Origin: JBPOFM01 sp041391925
GTDB taxonomy: Bacteria > Bacteroidota > Bacteroidia > Flavobacteriales > Flavobacteriaceae
Direction: 5' to 3'
NCBI GenBank assembly: GCA_041391925.1
Contig: JAWKNA010000007.1
Location: forward strand, 271,958 to 335,957
Length of the DNA stretch: 64,000 nt
This document shows, in pieces, positions 16,467-25,732 of this stretch. Below the pieces are notes generated by a model, which was not told the origin of the DNA, ran no database searches, and was given only the letters and a program-made list of their open reading frames with translations. Position numbers and translations under genes: made by a program. The first letter of the stretch is position 1. The number at the start of each line of letters is the position of its first letter.

Positions 16467-19385
16467 ATGCGTTTTATTTGCTCCCTCATTATTTTATTGA
16501 TTGTTTCACAAAACTCTTTTTCTCAGGTAAATACAAATCCATTGCTTGCTAAAGACGCTGTTGCACAACAAAAATGGGTGGATAGCATCTACAATAAAAT
16601 GACACTTGAAGAAAAAATTGGTCAACTTTTTATGGTGCAAGTGTATTCCCAAGACAAAAAATTGGATAAACCAAAAATTGTCAATCTGATTCTGAATCAA
16701 AAAATTGGAGGCATCATCTATACCAACGGAGACCCTGTCAGTCAAGCAAAACTAAATAACGAATTACAGGCGGCTTCGAATATTCCTTTATTGATAGGTA
16801 TGGACGCCGAATGGGGTTTGAGCATGCGCTTGGATTCTACTTACGCTTTTCCGTGGAATATGACTCTTGGAGCTATCAAAGATGATAAATTAGTGGAACA
16901 AACTGGTCGTTACATTGGAGAGCATTGCAAACGCTTGGGTGTACATTTCAACTTCGCACCAGATGTGGATATCAATACAAACCCTAAAAATCCAATCATT
17001 GGAAATCGTTCCTTTGGAGAAGATCGGGACAATGTCACTCGGAAAGCTTCAGCATTCATGAAAGGGATGCAAGATGCCGGAGTTTTGGCAAGTGCCAAAC
17101 ATTTTCCAGGACATGGTGATACAGATGCAGATTCGCATAAATCATTACCAACTATCAATTTCAATGCAAAAAGAATTGATTCCATCGAACTATATCCTTA
17201 CAAAAAACTGATTCAACAAGGCTTGTCTAGCGTAATGGTTGCACATCTCAACGTGCCAAGCCTGGAACCTCGGACTGGTGTTCCATCTTCATTATCCAAA
17301 GTAATTATTAATGATATCCTTAAAGAGAAGCTTCAATTTAAAGGATTGATTTTTACAGATGCATTAGGAATGAAAGGGGTTTCAACATTTAGCAATTCCG
17401 CCGACGTTGATTTGGCAGCATTCATGGCTGGAAATGATGTGTTGCTGATGTCAGAAGACCCAGAAAAAGGAATTTTAAAATTGGCTGAGGCTTATAATGC
17501 TAAAGAAATTTCAGAAGAACGTTTATCACATTCTGTAAAGAAAATATTGATGGCAAAATATAAAGTCGGTCTCAACCATTACAGCCCTATTGGTACAGCA
17601 CATTTGCTAGAGGATTTGAATCGACTCAAGGATGATTTGCTGTATGATGAATTGATGGAAAATGCCATTACAGTAGTCCGCAATAAAAATGAAATTTTGC
17701 CATTGCGACATCTTGAGACCCGAAAAATGGCTTATGTTAAATTTGGTGATGATGATGGTTCACCCTTTTTGGAGGAATTGAAAAAATACACCAAAATCCA
17801 TGAAATAAAAGCCGACAAGTTGGATGAAATGCTAACGTCGCTCCAACAATACAATACTATTATCATTGGATTGCATCGTTCTAACGCCAATCCTTGGAAA
17901 CCTTTTCAATTCACTGATCAAGAATTGACGTGGTTATATGAAATAGCGAGAACAAATACTGTCATTTTAGATATTTTTACAAGACCCTATGCCTTATCAG
18001 ATCTTCGTAGCATTGAAAATATTGAAGGCATTGTCATGAGCTATCAAAATAGTGAAGCAGCACAGCGAAAATCAGCACAGTTGATTTTTGGAGCCATTCC
18101 CGCTAAAGGTAATTTACCGGTTTCTGCTGGAGAAAATTTTAAAGTAGGCGATGGAATTGTTTACAATTCCATACAATCCTTAAGTTATGGTTTGCCCGAA
18201 AGCGTAGGAATGAGTTCAGATAAATTAAAGAAATTGGATTCAATGGCATTATTGGCAATCAATCACAAAACCACACCAGGCATACAATTATTAGTAGCAC
18301 GTAAAGGAAAGGTCATTTATAACAAATGCTTTGGAACTCACATTTATGGTGAAAACGAACCGGTAAAATTCAATGATATCTATGATGTAGCATCGCTGAC
18401 TAAAATGTTGGCCACATTGCCGATGATGATGGAACTTGAGGATAAAGGCGTCATTTCCATTGACTCAAAATTAGGCCAATTGCTTCCAGAATATCGCGAT
18501 TCCAATAAAAAGAATATAACATTAAAGGAAATGCTATCCCATTATGCGAGACTGAAACCCTGGGTGCCTTTTTACATAGCAACATTAGATTCGGTAACAA
18601 AAAAACCGAGTGCAGCACTCTACAGGCGTAAGTTTAGTGAAAATTTCAGTGTTAAGGTGGCCGAAGAAATCTATTTGCAAAAGGATTATCCCGATACCAT
18701 CCAAAAATTGATAAAGGATAGTGATTTATTGCCTTCACAAAAGTATAAGTATAGCGATTTGGGTTATTATATTCTTAAGAAATACATTGAGAAACATTAC
18801 GACAAACCTTTGGATGAGTTGGTACAAGAACACTTTTATCAATCATTGGGAGCTAATTACACAACGTATAATCCTTCAGGAATTTTTAGTGATAGCCAAA
18901 TTGTGCCTACTGAAGAAGATAATTATTATCGTTATCAACGAGTTCAGGGCTATGTGCATGATATGGGAGCTGCCATGCAAGGAGGTGTTGGTGGCCATGC
19001 GGGAATTTTTAGCAATGCCAATGACGTTGCTAAAATAATGCAGATGTATCTTCAAAAGGGGTATTATGGGGGAAAACGATATTTAAAAACAGAAACACTC
19101 GACAAGTTCAACACTTGCTATTACTGTAGCAATGGAAACAGGCGAGGTCTTGGGTTTGACAAACCACAGCGAGGTGGTGGAGGTCCAACTTGCGATGGAA
19201 TTTCAATGAAAAGTTTTGGCCACACAGGATTTACTGGAACCATGGCTTGGGCAGATCCAGATAAACAAATTGTTTACGTATTTTTGTCCAACAGAACCTA
19301 TCCTTCTGCCAATAATAACTTATTGTTAAAAGAAAACATTCGTACAGAAATTCAGCGTTTTATCTACGAAGCAATTATTGAATAG
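16467..19385 (+). CDS. GH3 beta-N-acetylhexosaminidase fused to a beta-lactamase-fold hydrolase
   Basis: A 972-residue secreted two-enzyme protein. After the signal peptide (MRFICSLIILLIVSQNSFSQ), residues ~35-370 are a NagZ-type GH3 domain: KHFPGHGDTDADSHKSLP carries the catalytic His/Asp loop and GLIFTDALGMKGVS the nucleophile Asp. Residues ~390-560 look like a GH3 C-terminal domain. Residues ~590-970 are a serine beta-lactamase/PBP-like domain with SLTK (SxxK, about 652), YSD (YxN-like, about 757) and HTG (KTG-like, about 920). It probably removes GlcNAc from muropeptides and hydrolyses or transfers on the peptide side. Such fusions are known in Bacteroidota. It may supply GlcNAc to the kinase at 467. 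Followed by bshA, 18 bases later. Confidence 0.9.
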   Translation: MRFICSLIILLIVSQNSFSQVNTNPLLAKDAVAQQKWVDSIYNKMTLEEKIGQLFMVQVYSQDKKLDKPKIVNLILNQKIGGIIYTNGDPVSQAKLNNELQAASNIPLLIGMDAEWGLSMRLDSTYAFPWNMTLGAIKDDKLVEQTGRYIGEHCKRLGVHFNFAPDVDINTNPKNPIIGNRSFGEDRDNVTRKASAFMKGMQDAGVLASAKHFPGHGDTDADSHKSLPTINFNAKRIDSIELYPYKKLIQQGLSSVMVAHLNVPSLEPRTGVPSSLSKVIINDILKEKLQFKGLIFTDALGMKGVSTFSNSADVDLAAFMAGNDVLLMSEDPEKGILKLAEAYNAKEISEERLSHSVKKILMAKYKVGLNHYSPIGTAHLLEDLNRLKDDLLYDELMENAITVVRNKNEILPLRHLETRKMAYVKFGDDDGSPFLEELKKYTKIHEIKADKLDEMLTSLQQYNTIIIGLHRSNANPWKPFQFTDQELTWLYEIARTNTVILDIFTRPYALSDLRSIENIEGIVMSYQNSEAAQRKSAQLIFGAIPAKGNLPVSAGENFKVGDGIVYNSIQSLSYGLPESVGMSSDKLKKLDSMALLAINHKTTPGIQLLVARKGKVIYNKCFGTHIYGENEPVKFNDIYDVASLTKMLATLPMMMELEDKGVISIDSKLGQLLPEYRDSNKKNITLKEMLSHYARLKPWVPFYIATLDSVTKKPSAALYRRKFSENFSVKVAEEIYLQKDYPDTIQKLIKDSDLLPSQKYKYSDLGYYILKKYIEKHYDKPLDELVQEHFYQSLGANYTTYNPSGIFSDSQIVPTEEDNYYRYQRVQGYVHDMGAAMQGGVGGHAGIFSNANDVAKIMQMYLQKGYYGGKRYLKTETLDKFNTCYYCSNGNRRGLGFDKPQRGGGGPTCDGISMKSFGHTGFTGTMAWADPDKQIVYVFLSNRTYPSANNNLLLKENIRTEIQRFIYEAIIE

Positions 19386-19403
19386 ACATTAGAAGCATTT
19401 AAA

Positions 19404-20540
19404 ATGAAAATAGGAATTGTTTGTTATCCAACTTTTGGGGGTAGTGGAGTAGTAGCCACCGAACTTGGATTGGCCCTTTCAAAACGTGGGCATGAAATCC
19501 ATTTTATCACCTATAGCCAACCAGTACGATTGGATTTATTGGGTAGCAATGTTCATTATCACGAAGTAAATGTACCAGAATATCCTTTGTTTTTATACCA
19601 ACCTTATGAATTGGCACTTTCGAGCAAATTGGTAGATATGGTCAAACTGCACAGTATAGAGATTTTGCATGTGCATTATGCCATTCCTCATGCTTATGCT
19701 GCATATATGGCAAAAAAAATGCTCCAGGAAGAAGGCATCTATGTACCTATTGTTACCACGCTTCACGGAACAGATATCACATTGGTAGGAAGCCATCCGT
19801 TTTACAAGCCGGCCGTGACATTTAGCATTAACAAGTCGGACGCGGTCACTTCTGTTTCCCAAAGCCTAAAAGAGGACACGCTTCGCCTTTTTGACATTAA
19901 AAATGAAATAGATGTCATTCCAAATTTTATCGATTTAGGCAAATACAAGACATATTTTACAGATTGTCAAAGAGAGATAATGGCTAATGACAACGAAAAA
20001 ATCATTACCCATATCAGTAATTTCCGTAAAGTGAAACAAATTCCTGATGTTATTAATGTGTTCTACAATATCCAAAAAGAACTACCTGCAAAATTGATGA
20101 TGGTAGGTGAAGGGCCCGAAAAGGAAGAGGCAGAACGACTGTGTAGAAAATTGGGAATTTCAAACAAGGTTGTCTTTTTTGGAAACAGCAACGAAATTGA
20201 TAAAATCCTTTGTTTTAGTGATTTGTTTCTATTGCCATCCATCACTGAGAGTTTTGGTTTGGCAGCACTTGAGGCCATGGCATCAGGTGTTCCGGTGATT
20301 TCAAGTAATACTGGTGGCATTCCTGAAGTGAACATTGATGGGGTTTCTGGATATTTGAGTGATGTAAATGATGTTGAAAGCATGTCAAAAAATGCACTTT
20401 ATATTTTGAAGGATAAGGAGCGCTTAAAAGCATTTAAGATGAATGCCAAAGCGGAATCCAAAAAATTTGACATCCATAAGATTGTGCCTATGTACGAAGA
20501 CATTTACAAGCGAACACTTAAAAAGTGCATGGCAACATAA
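19404..20540 (+). CDS. bshA: N-acetyl-alpha-D-glucosaminyl L-malate synthase
   Basis: A 378-residue GT4 glycosyltransferase that joins UDP-GlcNAc to L-malate, the first step of bacillithiol synthesis. It begins MKIGIVCYPTFGGSGVVATELG, which is diagnostic of BshA. It also has the HVHYAIPHAYAAYMAK and TTLHGTDITLVGSHP segments and the C-terminal donor site ITESFGLAALEAMASGVPVI (E-x7-E). Length is normal for the family. The gene follows the GH3 fusion with 18 bases between, likely one transcript. bshB and bshC are not in the window. Bacillithiol is the low-molecular-weight thiol expected in Flavobacteriaceae. Confidence 0.94.
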   Translation: MKIGIVCYPTFGGSGVVATELGLALSKRGHEIHFITYSQPVRLDLLGSNVHYHEVNVPEYPLFLYQPYELALSSKLVDMVKLHSIEILHVHYAIPHAYAAYMAKKMLQEEGIYVPIVTTLHGTDITLVGSHPFYKPAVTFSINKSDAVTSVSQSLKEDTLRLFDIKNEIDVIPNFIDLGKYKTYFTDCQREIMANDNEKIITHISNFRKVKQIPDVINVFYNIQKELPAKLMMVGEGPEKEEAERLCRKLGISNKVVFFGNSNEIDKILCFSDLFLLPSITESFGLAALEAMASGVPVISSNTGGIPEVNIDGVSGYLSDVNDVESMSKNALYILKDKERLKAFKMNAKAESKKFDIHKIVPMYEDIYKRTLKKCMAT

Positions 20541-20567
20541 GATTTTCAAAAATCATTTTGAATGCGA

Positions 20568-21056
20568 TTATGGTTTATCCCTTCCGATAAATCTCCCCTT
20601 TGAAAGTAGAAAATCGATTGCTTTTTTCACATTTTTATCAATACTTTCTTGGGTTTTAAGGTTTGAAATATATCGCATTATTTCCTTTTTTCTTGAAGGT
20701 GTGAGGTCATCAAAAACCACTTTTGCTTCTGGCGTTTCTCTTAATGCATCACCAAGCTGATTGGGCATTTCAGTAATTCTTTCTTCTGGGTCGAATCTCA
20801 ATTCAAATAGCGCACTGTCACCGACCTCTTTTTTGGCGGCATTCCGCATAGGTGCATTCAAATACAATCTCCAATGTCCGCTGTATTTTACCAAGGTCTG
20901 AGTAAATTCATGCCCATCAATTTTCAATTTTACTGGAATTTGCCCTTTGGTTTTACCAAAGTCATCAAATAATTGCCGCAAAACTGTATCTGGCACGAAC
21001 ACAAAGGGATTGATACCGATAATTTCAATTTTTGCCCTGAAAGTGGAGTTTTTCAT
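20568..21056 (-). CDS. DUF1905/YdeI-type protein
   Basis: A 162-residue soluble protein. Residues ~5-95 match DUF1905 (TFRAKIEIIGINPFVFVPDTVLRQLFDDFG... LKIDGHEFTQTLVKYSGHWRLYLNAPMR). Residues ~105-160 match the YdeI/OmpD-associated tail (PEAKVVFDDLTPSRKKEIMRYI... KNVKKAIDFLLSKGRF). This combination is common in Bacteroidota and Actinobacteria; a role in resistance to bacteriocin or antimicrobial peptides has been proposed for YdeI relatives, but no reaction is known. It converges with bshA, 27 bases between stops, and lies downstream of the OM-barrel gene's terminator. Confidence 0.85.
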   Translation of the reverse strand: MKNSTFRAKIEIIGINPFVFVPDTVLRQLFDDFGKTKGQIPVKLKIDGHEFTQTLVKYSGHWRLYLNAPMRNAAKKEVGDSALFELRFDPEERITEMPNQLGDALRETPEAKVVFDDLTPSRKKEIMRYISNLKTQESIDKNVKKAIDFLLSKGRFIGRDKP

Positions 21057-21080
21057 TTTTAATGATATCCATTTAAGTAA

Positions 21081-21104
21081 AAACCACCTCGCTAAAGGTG
21101 GTTC
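21081..21104 (-). terminator. Intrinsic terminator of the OM-barrel gene
   Basis: A perfect 7-bp stem, AACCACC / GGTGGTT, with an eight-base loop. On the minus strand it is followed by TTTTTAC. It sits 31 bases past the stop of the minus-strand outer-membrane gene and 25 bases before the DUF1905 start. Confidence 0.75.
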
Positions 21105-21134
21105 TTATATGATTACATCCAATATTGCTGTAGC

Positions 21135-21632
21135 TTAAAACTGGTATCGGATGCCCAAAGCAATATCAAAATCCAAGTCATCATTATCGTAAAGGTCATC
21201 GCCAAAACCAAGTTCTGGCCTAAAGTCCAATGAAATCATGAGAGGGATGTCAAAATTATATTCAATACCTATTTGACCACCTACAAATACAAATGTTTCG
21301 TTATCATCATATGGAGGTGGCACATTGTCAAAACTATAGGAAGCAATACCAGCTGCTGGGCCTGCATACCAATTAAATCCACCATCAATGTTCCAGACCC
21401 ATTGATAAATACCGGCCAATTTAAATCCATCATAGTTTTTTCCACTTCTAAGTCCCAAATCGAGCTCCAACCTATTATTGTTGCTGCCAATGGCTCTTTG
21501 GTAGGAAACTTCAGCACCAAATCCGTCACTATCGCCAAGTCGAAGACCAATGGCATTATCCGAAATATCCTGGGCAGTCATTACTGCTGAAAAGCCTAGA
21601 AAGGCAACCGTTACAAAAAATATTTTTTTCAT
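21135..21632 (-). CDS. Outer-membrane beta-barrel protein (porin-family, small)
   Basis: A 165-residue secreted protein. The ATG at 21632 gives a signal peptide (MKKIFFVTVAFLGFSAVMTAQ); nine more upstream codons are open but add no signal. The mature part shows about eight beta strands typical of OmpA/OmpW-type small barrels (AIGLRLGDSDGFGAEVSYQR, NRLELDLGLRSG, IGIEYNFDIPLMISLDFRPELGFG) and ends in the aromatic C-terminal strand DFDIALGIRYQF, a usual BAM recognition signal. Likely a structural or small-porin protein; function not known. It is a single-gene unit with a clear terminator. Confidence 0.83.
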   Translation of the reverse strand: MKKIFFVTVAFLGFSAVMTAQDISDNAIGLRLGDSDGFGAEVSYQRAIGSNNNRLELDLGLRSGKNYDGFKLAGIYQWVWNIDGGFNWYAGPAAGIASYSFDNVPPPYDDNETFVFVGGQIGIEYNFDIPLMISLDFRPELGFGDDLYDNDDLDFDIALGIRYQF

Positions 21633-21774
21633 AAATTTTAAGTTTTTAAGTTTTAACAAAAATACATTTTTAACATTTCTATTGTATGAAATATAACGTC
21701 AAACTTCTGTTAAAATTGGTTTAGAACGTTTAAATTTATAACGAAAATATTCATAAACAAATCCTGTTTTTAAC

Positions 21775-24705
21775 TTGAATGCAACGAATATTAACTCTTT
21801 ATTGAGTGAATTGAAAATAAAACTCAAAGGCGAATTGCTTTTTGATGACTTGATGAAATCAATTTACGCTACGGATGCTTCAGTTTACAGAATGTTGCCA
21901 TTGGCGGTTGCATATCCTAAGGATGCACAAGATATTAAACATTTAATTGATTTTGCCAAAGCAAATAATACCTCCATAATTCCTAGAGCAGCAGGCACAT
22001 CTTTGGCAGGGCAATGCGTTGGAGGGGGAATTGTGGTGGATGTTTCCAAATATTTTACAAGAATCATCGACATCAATGAAAAACTTAAAACCGTCACTGT
22101 TCAACCTGGCGTGGTACGCGATGCTCTTAATAATTATTTGAAACCCTTTGGTTTGTTCTTTGGTCCAAACACTTCTACCTCCAACAGATGTATGATAGGA
22201 GGTATGGTAGGCAATAACTCATCTGGTAGCACCTCCATTCAATATGGTGTGACACGAGATAAAGTAGTGGAATTGCATGCTATTTTAAGTGATGGAAGCG
22301 AAGTGGTGTTCAAAAATCTTTCGTCAGGAGATTTTGAAAAAAAAATGAAATTGAATACTCTCGAAGGACATATTTATAAAACGATATATGATGAACTAAA
22401 AGATGAAAAGGTTCAGAATCAAATAAAAAACAACTTTCCAAAGCCCGAAATACATCGTCGCAACACTGGTTATGCCATTGACGAATTGATTAAATCGGAA
22501 GTGTTTTCAGATTCATCAGAATCATTCAATATGTGCAAATTATTATCTGGCAGTGAAGGGACTTTGGCATTCACCACACAAATCACTCTTCAACTGGAGG
22601 AGTTGCCTCCAAAAGAATCTATCATGATTGCAGCACATTTTGAAAGTATTGAACAGTGCCTTAAGAGTGTTGCAATGGTCATGAAACATAATCTCTACAC
22701 CTGTGAGATGATGGACAAAACCATACTTGATTGTACTAAACAAAATAAAGCACAGCTTGAAAACCGTAAATTCATTGTTGGAGATCCAAAAGCAATTTTG
22801 ATGTGTGAAGTCAGGGCCAACGCGTTTGAAGACGTACAATTATTAGCAGGTAAGTTACTTGCTGATATTGAAAATTCAAAACTGAGCTATGCATTTCCTA
22901 TATTGATTGGTAATGACATTGATAAAGCTGTTGAGCTTCGTAAGGCTGGTTTGGGCTTACTTGGGAATATTATTGGTGATGAAAAATCGGCTGCATGCAT
23001 TGAAGATACTGCTGTTGCATTGCCAGATTTGGCAAACTATATCAGTGAATTCAGTGAATTGATGAAAACCCATCATCAGAAAGCCATTTATTACGCCCAT
23101 GCAGGCGCAGGCGAATTACATTTGCGGCCCATTCTCAATTTAAAAACCGATAAAGGAGTTTCCGATTTCAGAAAGATTACAACAGATGTAGCTCACTTGG
23201 TCAAAAAGTACCAAGGCTCCATGAGTGGCGAACATGGTGATGGCATTGTACGTGGGGAATTTATTCCATTGATGATTGGTGAGGATAATTATCAGTTGTT
23301 AAGACGAATTAAAGCAGCATTTGATCCCAATAATTGTTTCAATCCTGGGAAAATTGTGGATGCCTTTCCCATGGATGAAAATTTACGTTACAAACCCCAT
23401 AGAAAAGAGCCTGAAATAGAAACAATCCTTGATTTTTCTGCATCACTTGGCATTTTAAGAGAGGCAGAAAAGTGCAACGGTTCGGGTGATTGTAGAAAAA
23501 CTCCCGAATTTGGCGGTACAATGTGTCCGAGTTATCGGGCCACGCGGAATGAAAAAGACACCACTAGAGCTCGTGCCAATGCTTTAAGAGAATTTTTAAC
23601 GAATTCTAACAAACCAAACAAATTTAACCATGAAGAACTGAAAGAAGTTTTTGACCTCTGTCTAAGCTGTAAAGCATGTGCAAGCGAATGTCCAAGCAGT
23701 GTAGATGTAGCGAGTTTGAAGGCAGAGTTTCAGTATCAATACCAAAAAGTGAATGGCGTCAGTTTGCGAACTAAATTGTTTGCTTATAATAACCAACTGA
23801 ATGCCTATGGAAGCGGTTTTTCGAGGTTGACGAATTTCTTTTTCAAGAATAAGTTTACATCTTCAATTATAAAATCATCATTTAGCATTGCCCAAGAAAG
23901 AAGTCTGCCTTTAATATCAAATATTAGTTTAGATAAATATATTCAAAATTATAAAAATCAAGAAGTTAAAAAAAATTATATTAAGGTTGTTTATTTTTTT
24001 AATGATGAATTCACCAATTATTTAGACACCCAAATCGGTATTGATGTCATTGAATTGTTGAAAGCTTTAAATTATGACATCAAGTTCATTCAGCACAAGG
24101 AATCTGGTCGAGCTTTTCTTTCAAAGGGGTTGTTGAAACAAGCAAAGATATTGGCCAATAAAAATGTTTCTGTTTTTAAAGATTTAATCTCAGAAAATTC
24201 GCCTTTGATTGGTATTGAACCTTCGGCAATTTTAACTTTTACAGATGAATATATCAAATTGGCCGATGACAAAATGTCTGCTGAACAGATTGCAAAACAT
24301 ACCTTTTTAATTGATGAATTTATTCAAAATGAAATAAAATTAAGAAATATAAACTCCTCCCAATTTACAAAAGAGTCAAAAACCATTAAATTTCATGGGC
24401 ATTGCCATCAAAAGGCGTTACGAAATCAATCGTCCAGTTTTGATGTTTTAAATTTACCGGAAAATTACAAAGTAACCATAATTCCAAGTGGATGCTGTGG
24501 TATGGCAGGAAGTTTTGGTTATGAAAAGGAGCATTATGGAGTGAGTATGCAGATTGGTGAACAAACGCTGTTTCCAGTGATAAGAAATGCCTCAAATGAC
24601 GTCATTGTTTCTGCCAATGGTACGAGTTGCAGACATCAAATCAAGGATGGGACGCAGCGGGAAGCTTTGCATCCAATCACCATTTTAAAAAGGGCACTTC
24701 TTTAG
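21775..24705 (+). CDS. FAD-linked oxidase / Fe-S fusion (D-lactate or glycolate dehydrogenase type)
   Basis: A 976-residue cytoplasmic, probably membrane-associated dehydrogenase. Residues ~35-220 are an FAD_binding_4 (PCMH) domain with PRAAGTSLAGQCVGGGIVVD and VGNNSSGSTSIQYG. Residues ~240-530 are the FAD-oxidase C domain, with YYAHAGAGELHLRPILNL and SGEHGDGIVRGEF. Residues ~560-650 hold Fe-S motifs (CNGSGDC...MCPSYRATRNEKDTTRARANALRE; CLSCKACASECP). Residues ~850-930 are a CCG-like domain (HGHCHQKAL, GCCGMAGSFGYE). The layout is a GlcD-GlcF fusion that oxidises a 2-hydroxyacid such as D-lactate to the 2-oxoacid and passes electrons to quinone. Start is TTG at 21775. Its stop overlaps the convergent phosphoesterase stop by four bases. 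Confidence 0.92.
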   Translation: MNATNINSLLSELKIKLKGELLFDDLMKSIYATDASVYRMLPLAVAYPKDAQDIKHLIDFAKANNTSIIPRAAGTSLAGQCVGGGIVVDVSKYFTRIIDINEKLKTVTVQPGVVRDALNNYLKPFGLFFGPNTSTSNRCMIGGMVGNNSSGSTSIQYGVTRDKVVELHAILSDGSEVVFKNLSSGDFEKKMKLNTLEGHIYKTIYDELKDEKVQNQIKNNFPKPEIHRRNTGYAIDELIKSEVFSDSSESFNMCKLLSGSEGTLAFTTQITLQLEELPPKESIMIAAHFESIEQCLKSVAMVMKHNLYTCEMMDKTILDCTKQNKAQLENRKFIVGDPKAILMCEVRANAFEDVQLLAGKLLADIENSKLSYAFPILIGNDIDKAVELRKAGLGLLGNIIGDEKSAACIEDTAVALPDLANYISEFSELMKTHHQKAIYYAHAGAGELHLRPILNLKTDKGVSDFRKITTDVAHLVKKYQGSMSGEHGDGIVRGEFIPLMIGEDNYQLLRRIKAAFDPNNCFNPGKIVDAFPMDENLRYKPHRKEPEIETILDFSASLGILREAEKCNGSGDCRKTPEFGGTMCPSYRATRNEKDTTRARANALREFLTNSNKPNKFNHEELKEVFDLCLSCKACASECPSSVDVASLKAEFQYQYQKVNGVSLRTKLFAYNNQLNAYGSGFSRLTNFFFKNKFTSSIIKSSFSIAQERSLPLISNISLDKYIQNYKNQEVKKNYIKVVYFFNDEFTNYLDTQIGIDVIELLKALNYDIKFIQHKESGRAFLSKGLLKQAKILANKNVSVFKDLISENSPLIGIEPSAILTFTDEYIKLADDKMSAEQIAKHTFLIDEFIQNEIKLRNINSSQFTKESKTIKFHGHCHQKALRNQSSSFDVLNLPENYKVTIIPSGCCGMAGSFGYEKEHYGVSMQIGEQTLFPVIRNASNDVIVSANGTSCRHQIKDGTQREALHPITILKRALL

Positions 24706-25571
24706 TCATTGGATGGATTGACAATGGTGATTGCGGCAATCAAATCCTTTAATTCCACATCTTCCATCTGTTTGATATCTTCATCAGCAAAAAACGGGGA
24801 GAGTTTGTCAAAATTATAATTGTAGATTTTCCAGCGCTTAAATTGATATTCCAAGGCGGTAAAATTCTCAACCCAATCACCAGAATTGAGATACATGGTT
24901 TTACCGAGCTTATTTTCCTTTATCAAAATTTTAGGTTGATGGATATGTCCACAAATGACATAGTCATAACCGTTTTCAATGGCCAAATCTGAAGCTACTT
25001 TTTCAAAATCGTTGATATATTTTACGGCACTTTTGACGCTGTTCTTAATTTTTTTAGAAAGTGAATATTTTTCTTTGCCGATAAGCTGCAATAACCAGTT
25101 AATCATTTGGTTGAGAAGAATAAGCAAATCATATCCATAACCACCCAATTTGGCCAACCATTTTGCATTCTGAATGGAAACATCAAAAACGTCACCATGA
25201 AAGAACCAGGCTTTCTTGCCATGAAGCTTTAAAACAATCTTGTCAACAATGGAAATATTTCCAATTGAGGTTCCACTGAATTTACGAAGCATTTCATCAT
25301 GATTTCCAGTAATATATATAATTTCCACACCTTCGGAAGCCATATCAAGAATCTTTTTCAATACACGAAGGTGAGATTTTGGAAAGTAGCGCTTACTGAA
25401 TTGCCAGATATCAATGATATCTCCATTCAATATCAATTTTTTTGGCTGAATACTATTGAGATAGGTCAATAATTGCTTTGCATGGCAGCCATAAGTCCCT
25501 AGATGTACATCCGAGATAACTGCGATTTCTACGTTTCGTTTTAATTTCAAAAGGTTAAGATTCTGTGGCAA
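24702..25571 (-). CDS. LpxH-like UDP-2,3-diacylglucosamine diphosphatase (metallophosphoesterase)
   Basis: A 289-residue calcineurin-like phosphoesterase. All metal-site motifs are present: AVISDVHLGTYGCH, LILNGDIIDIWQ, IYITGNHDEMLR, WFFHGDVFD and YVICGHIHQPKI. Family members in Bacteroidota are annotated as UDP-2,3-diacylglucosamine diphosphatase, the step that makes lipid X in lipid A synthesis. Whether this one is the main LpxH or a relative is not decided by sequence alone. The C-terminal ~50 residues are acidic and hydrophilic. Its stop overlaps the stop of the convergent FAD/Fe-S gene. Confidence 0.85.
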   Translation of the reverse strand: MPQNLNLLKLKRNVEIAVISDVHLGTYGCHAKQLLTYLNSIQPKKLILNGDIIDIWQFSKRYFPKSHLRVLKKILDMASEGVEIIYITGNHDEMLRKFSGTSIGNISIVDKIVLKLHGKKAWFFHGDVFDVSIQNAKWLAKLGGYGYDLLILLNQMINWLLQLIGKEKYSLSKKIKNSVKSAVKYINDFEKVASDLAIENGYDYVICGHIHQPKILIKENKLGKTMYLNSGDWVENFTALEYQFKRWKIYNYNFDKLSPFFADEDIKQMEDVELKDLIAAITIVNPSND

Positions 25572-25624
25572 ATAACCGACATAAACATTATCTAATCTTT
25601 AAACGCCAATTAATTAACTGTGAG

Positions 25625-25642
25625 CAATTTGTTACCAAATTG
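25625..25642. repeat. Inverted repeat upstream of aroC and the LpxH-like gene
   Basis: CAATTTG-TTAC-CAAATTG, a perfect 7-bp dyad in the divergent region between the phosphoesterase and aroC. It may be an operator or chance in AT-rich DNA; no T-tract makes it a terminator. Confidence 0.3.
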
Positions 25643-25732
25643 TTATCTTGAATATAATTACAGGACGTATTTGATTCAAAATCAATTTTTCTATGTCTAA
25701 TAATACAATTACATTAGCATAAAATACACTTT

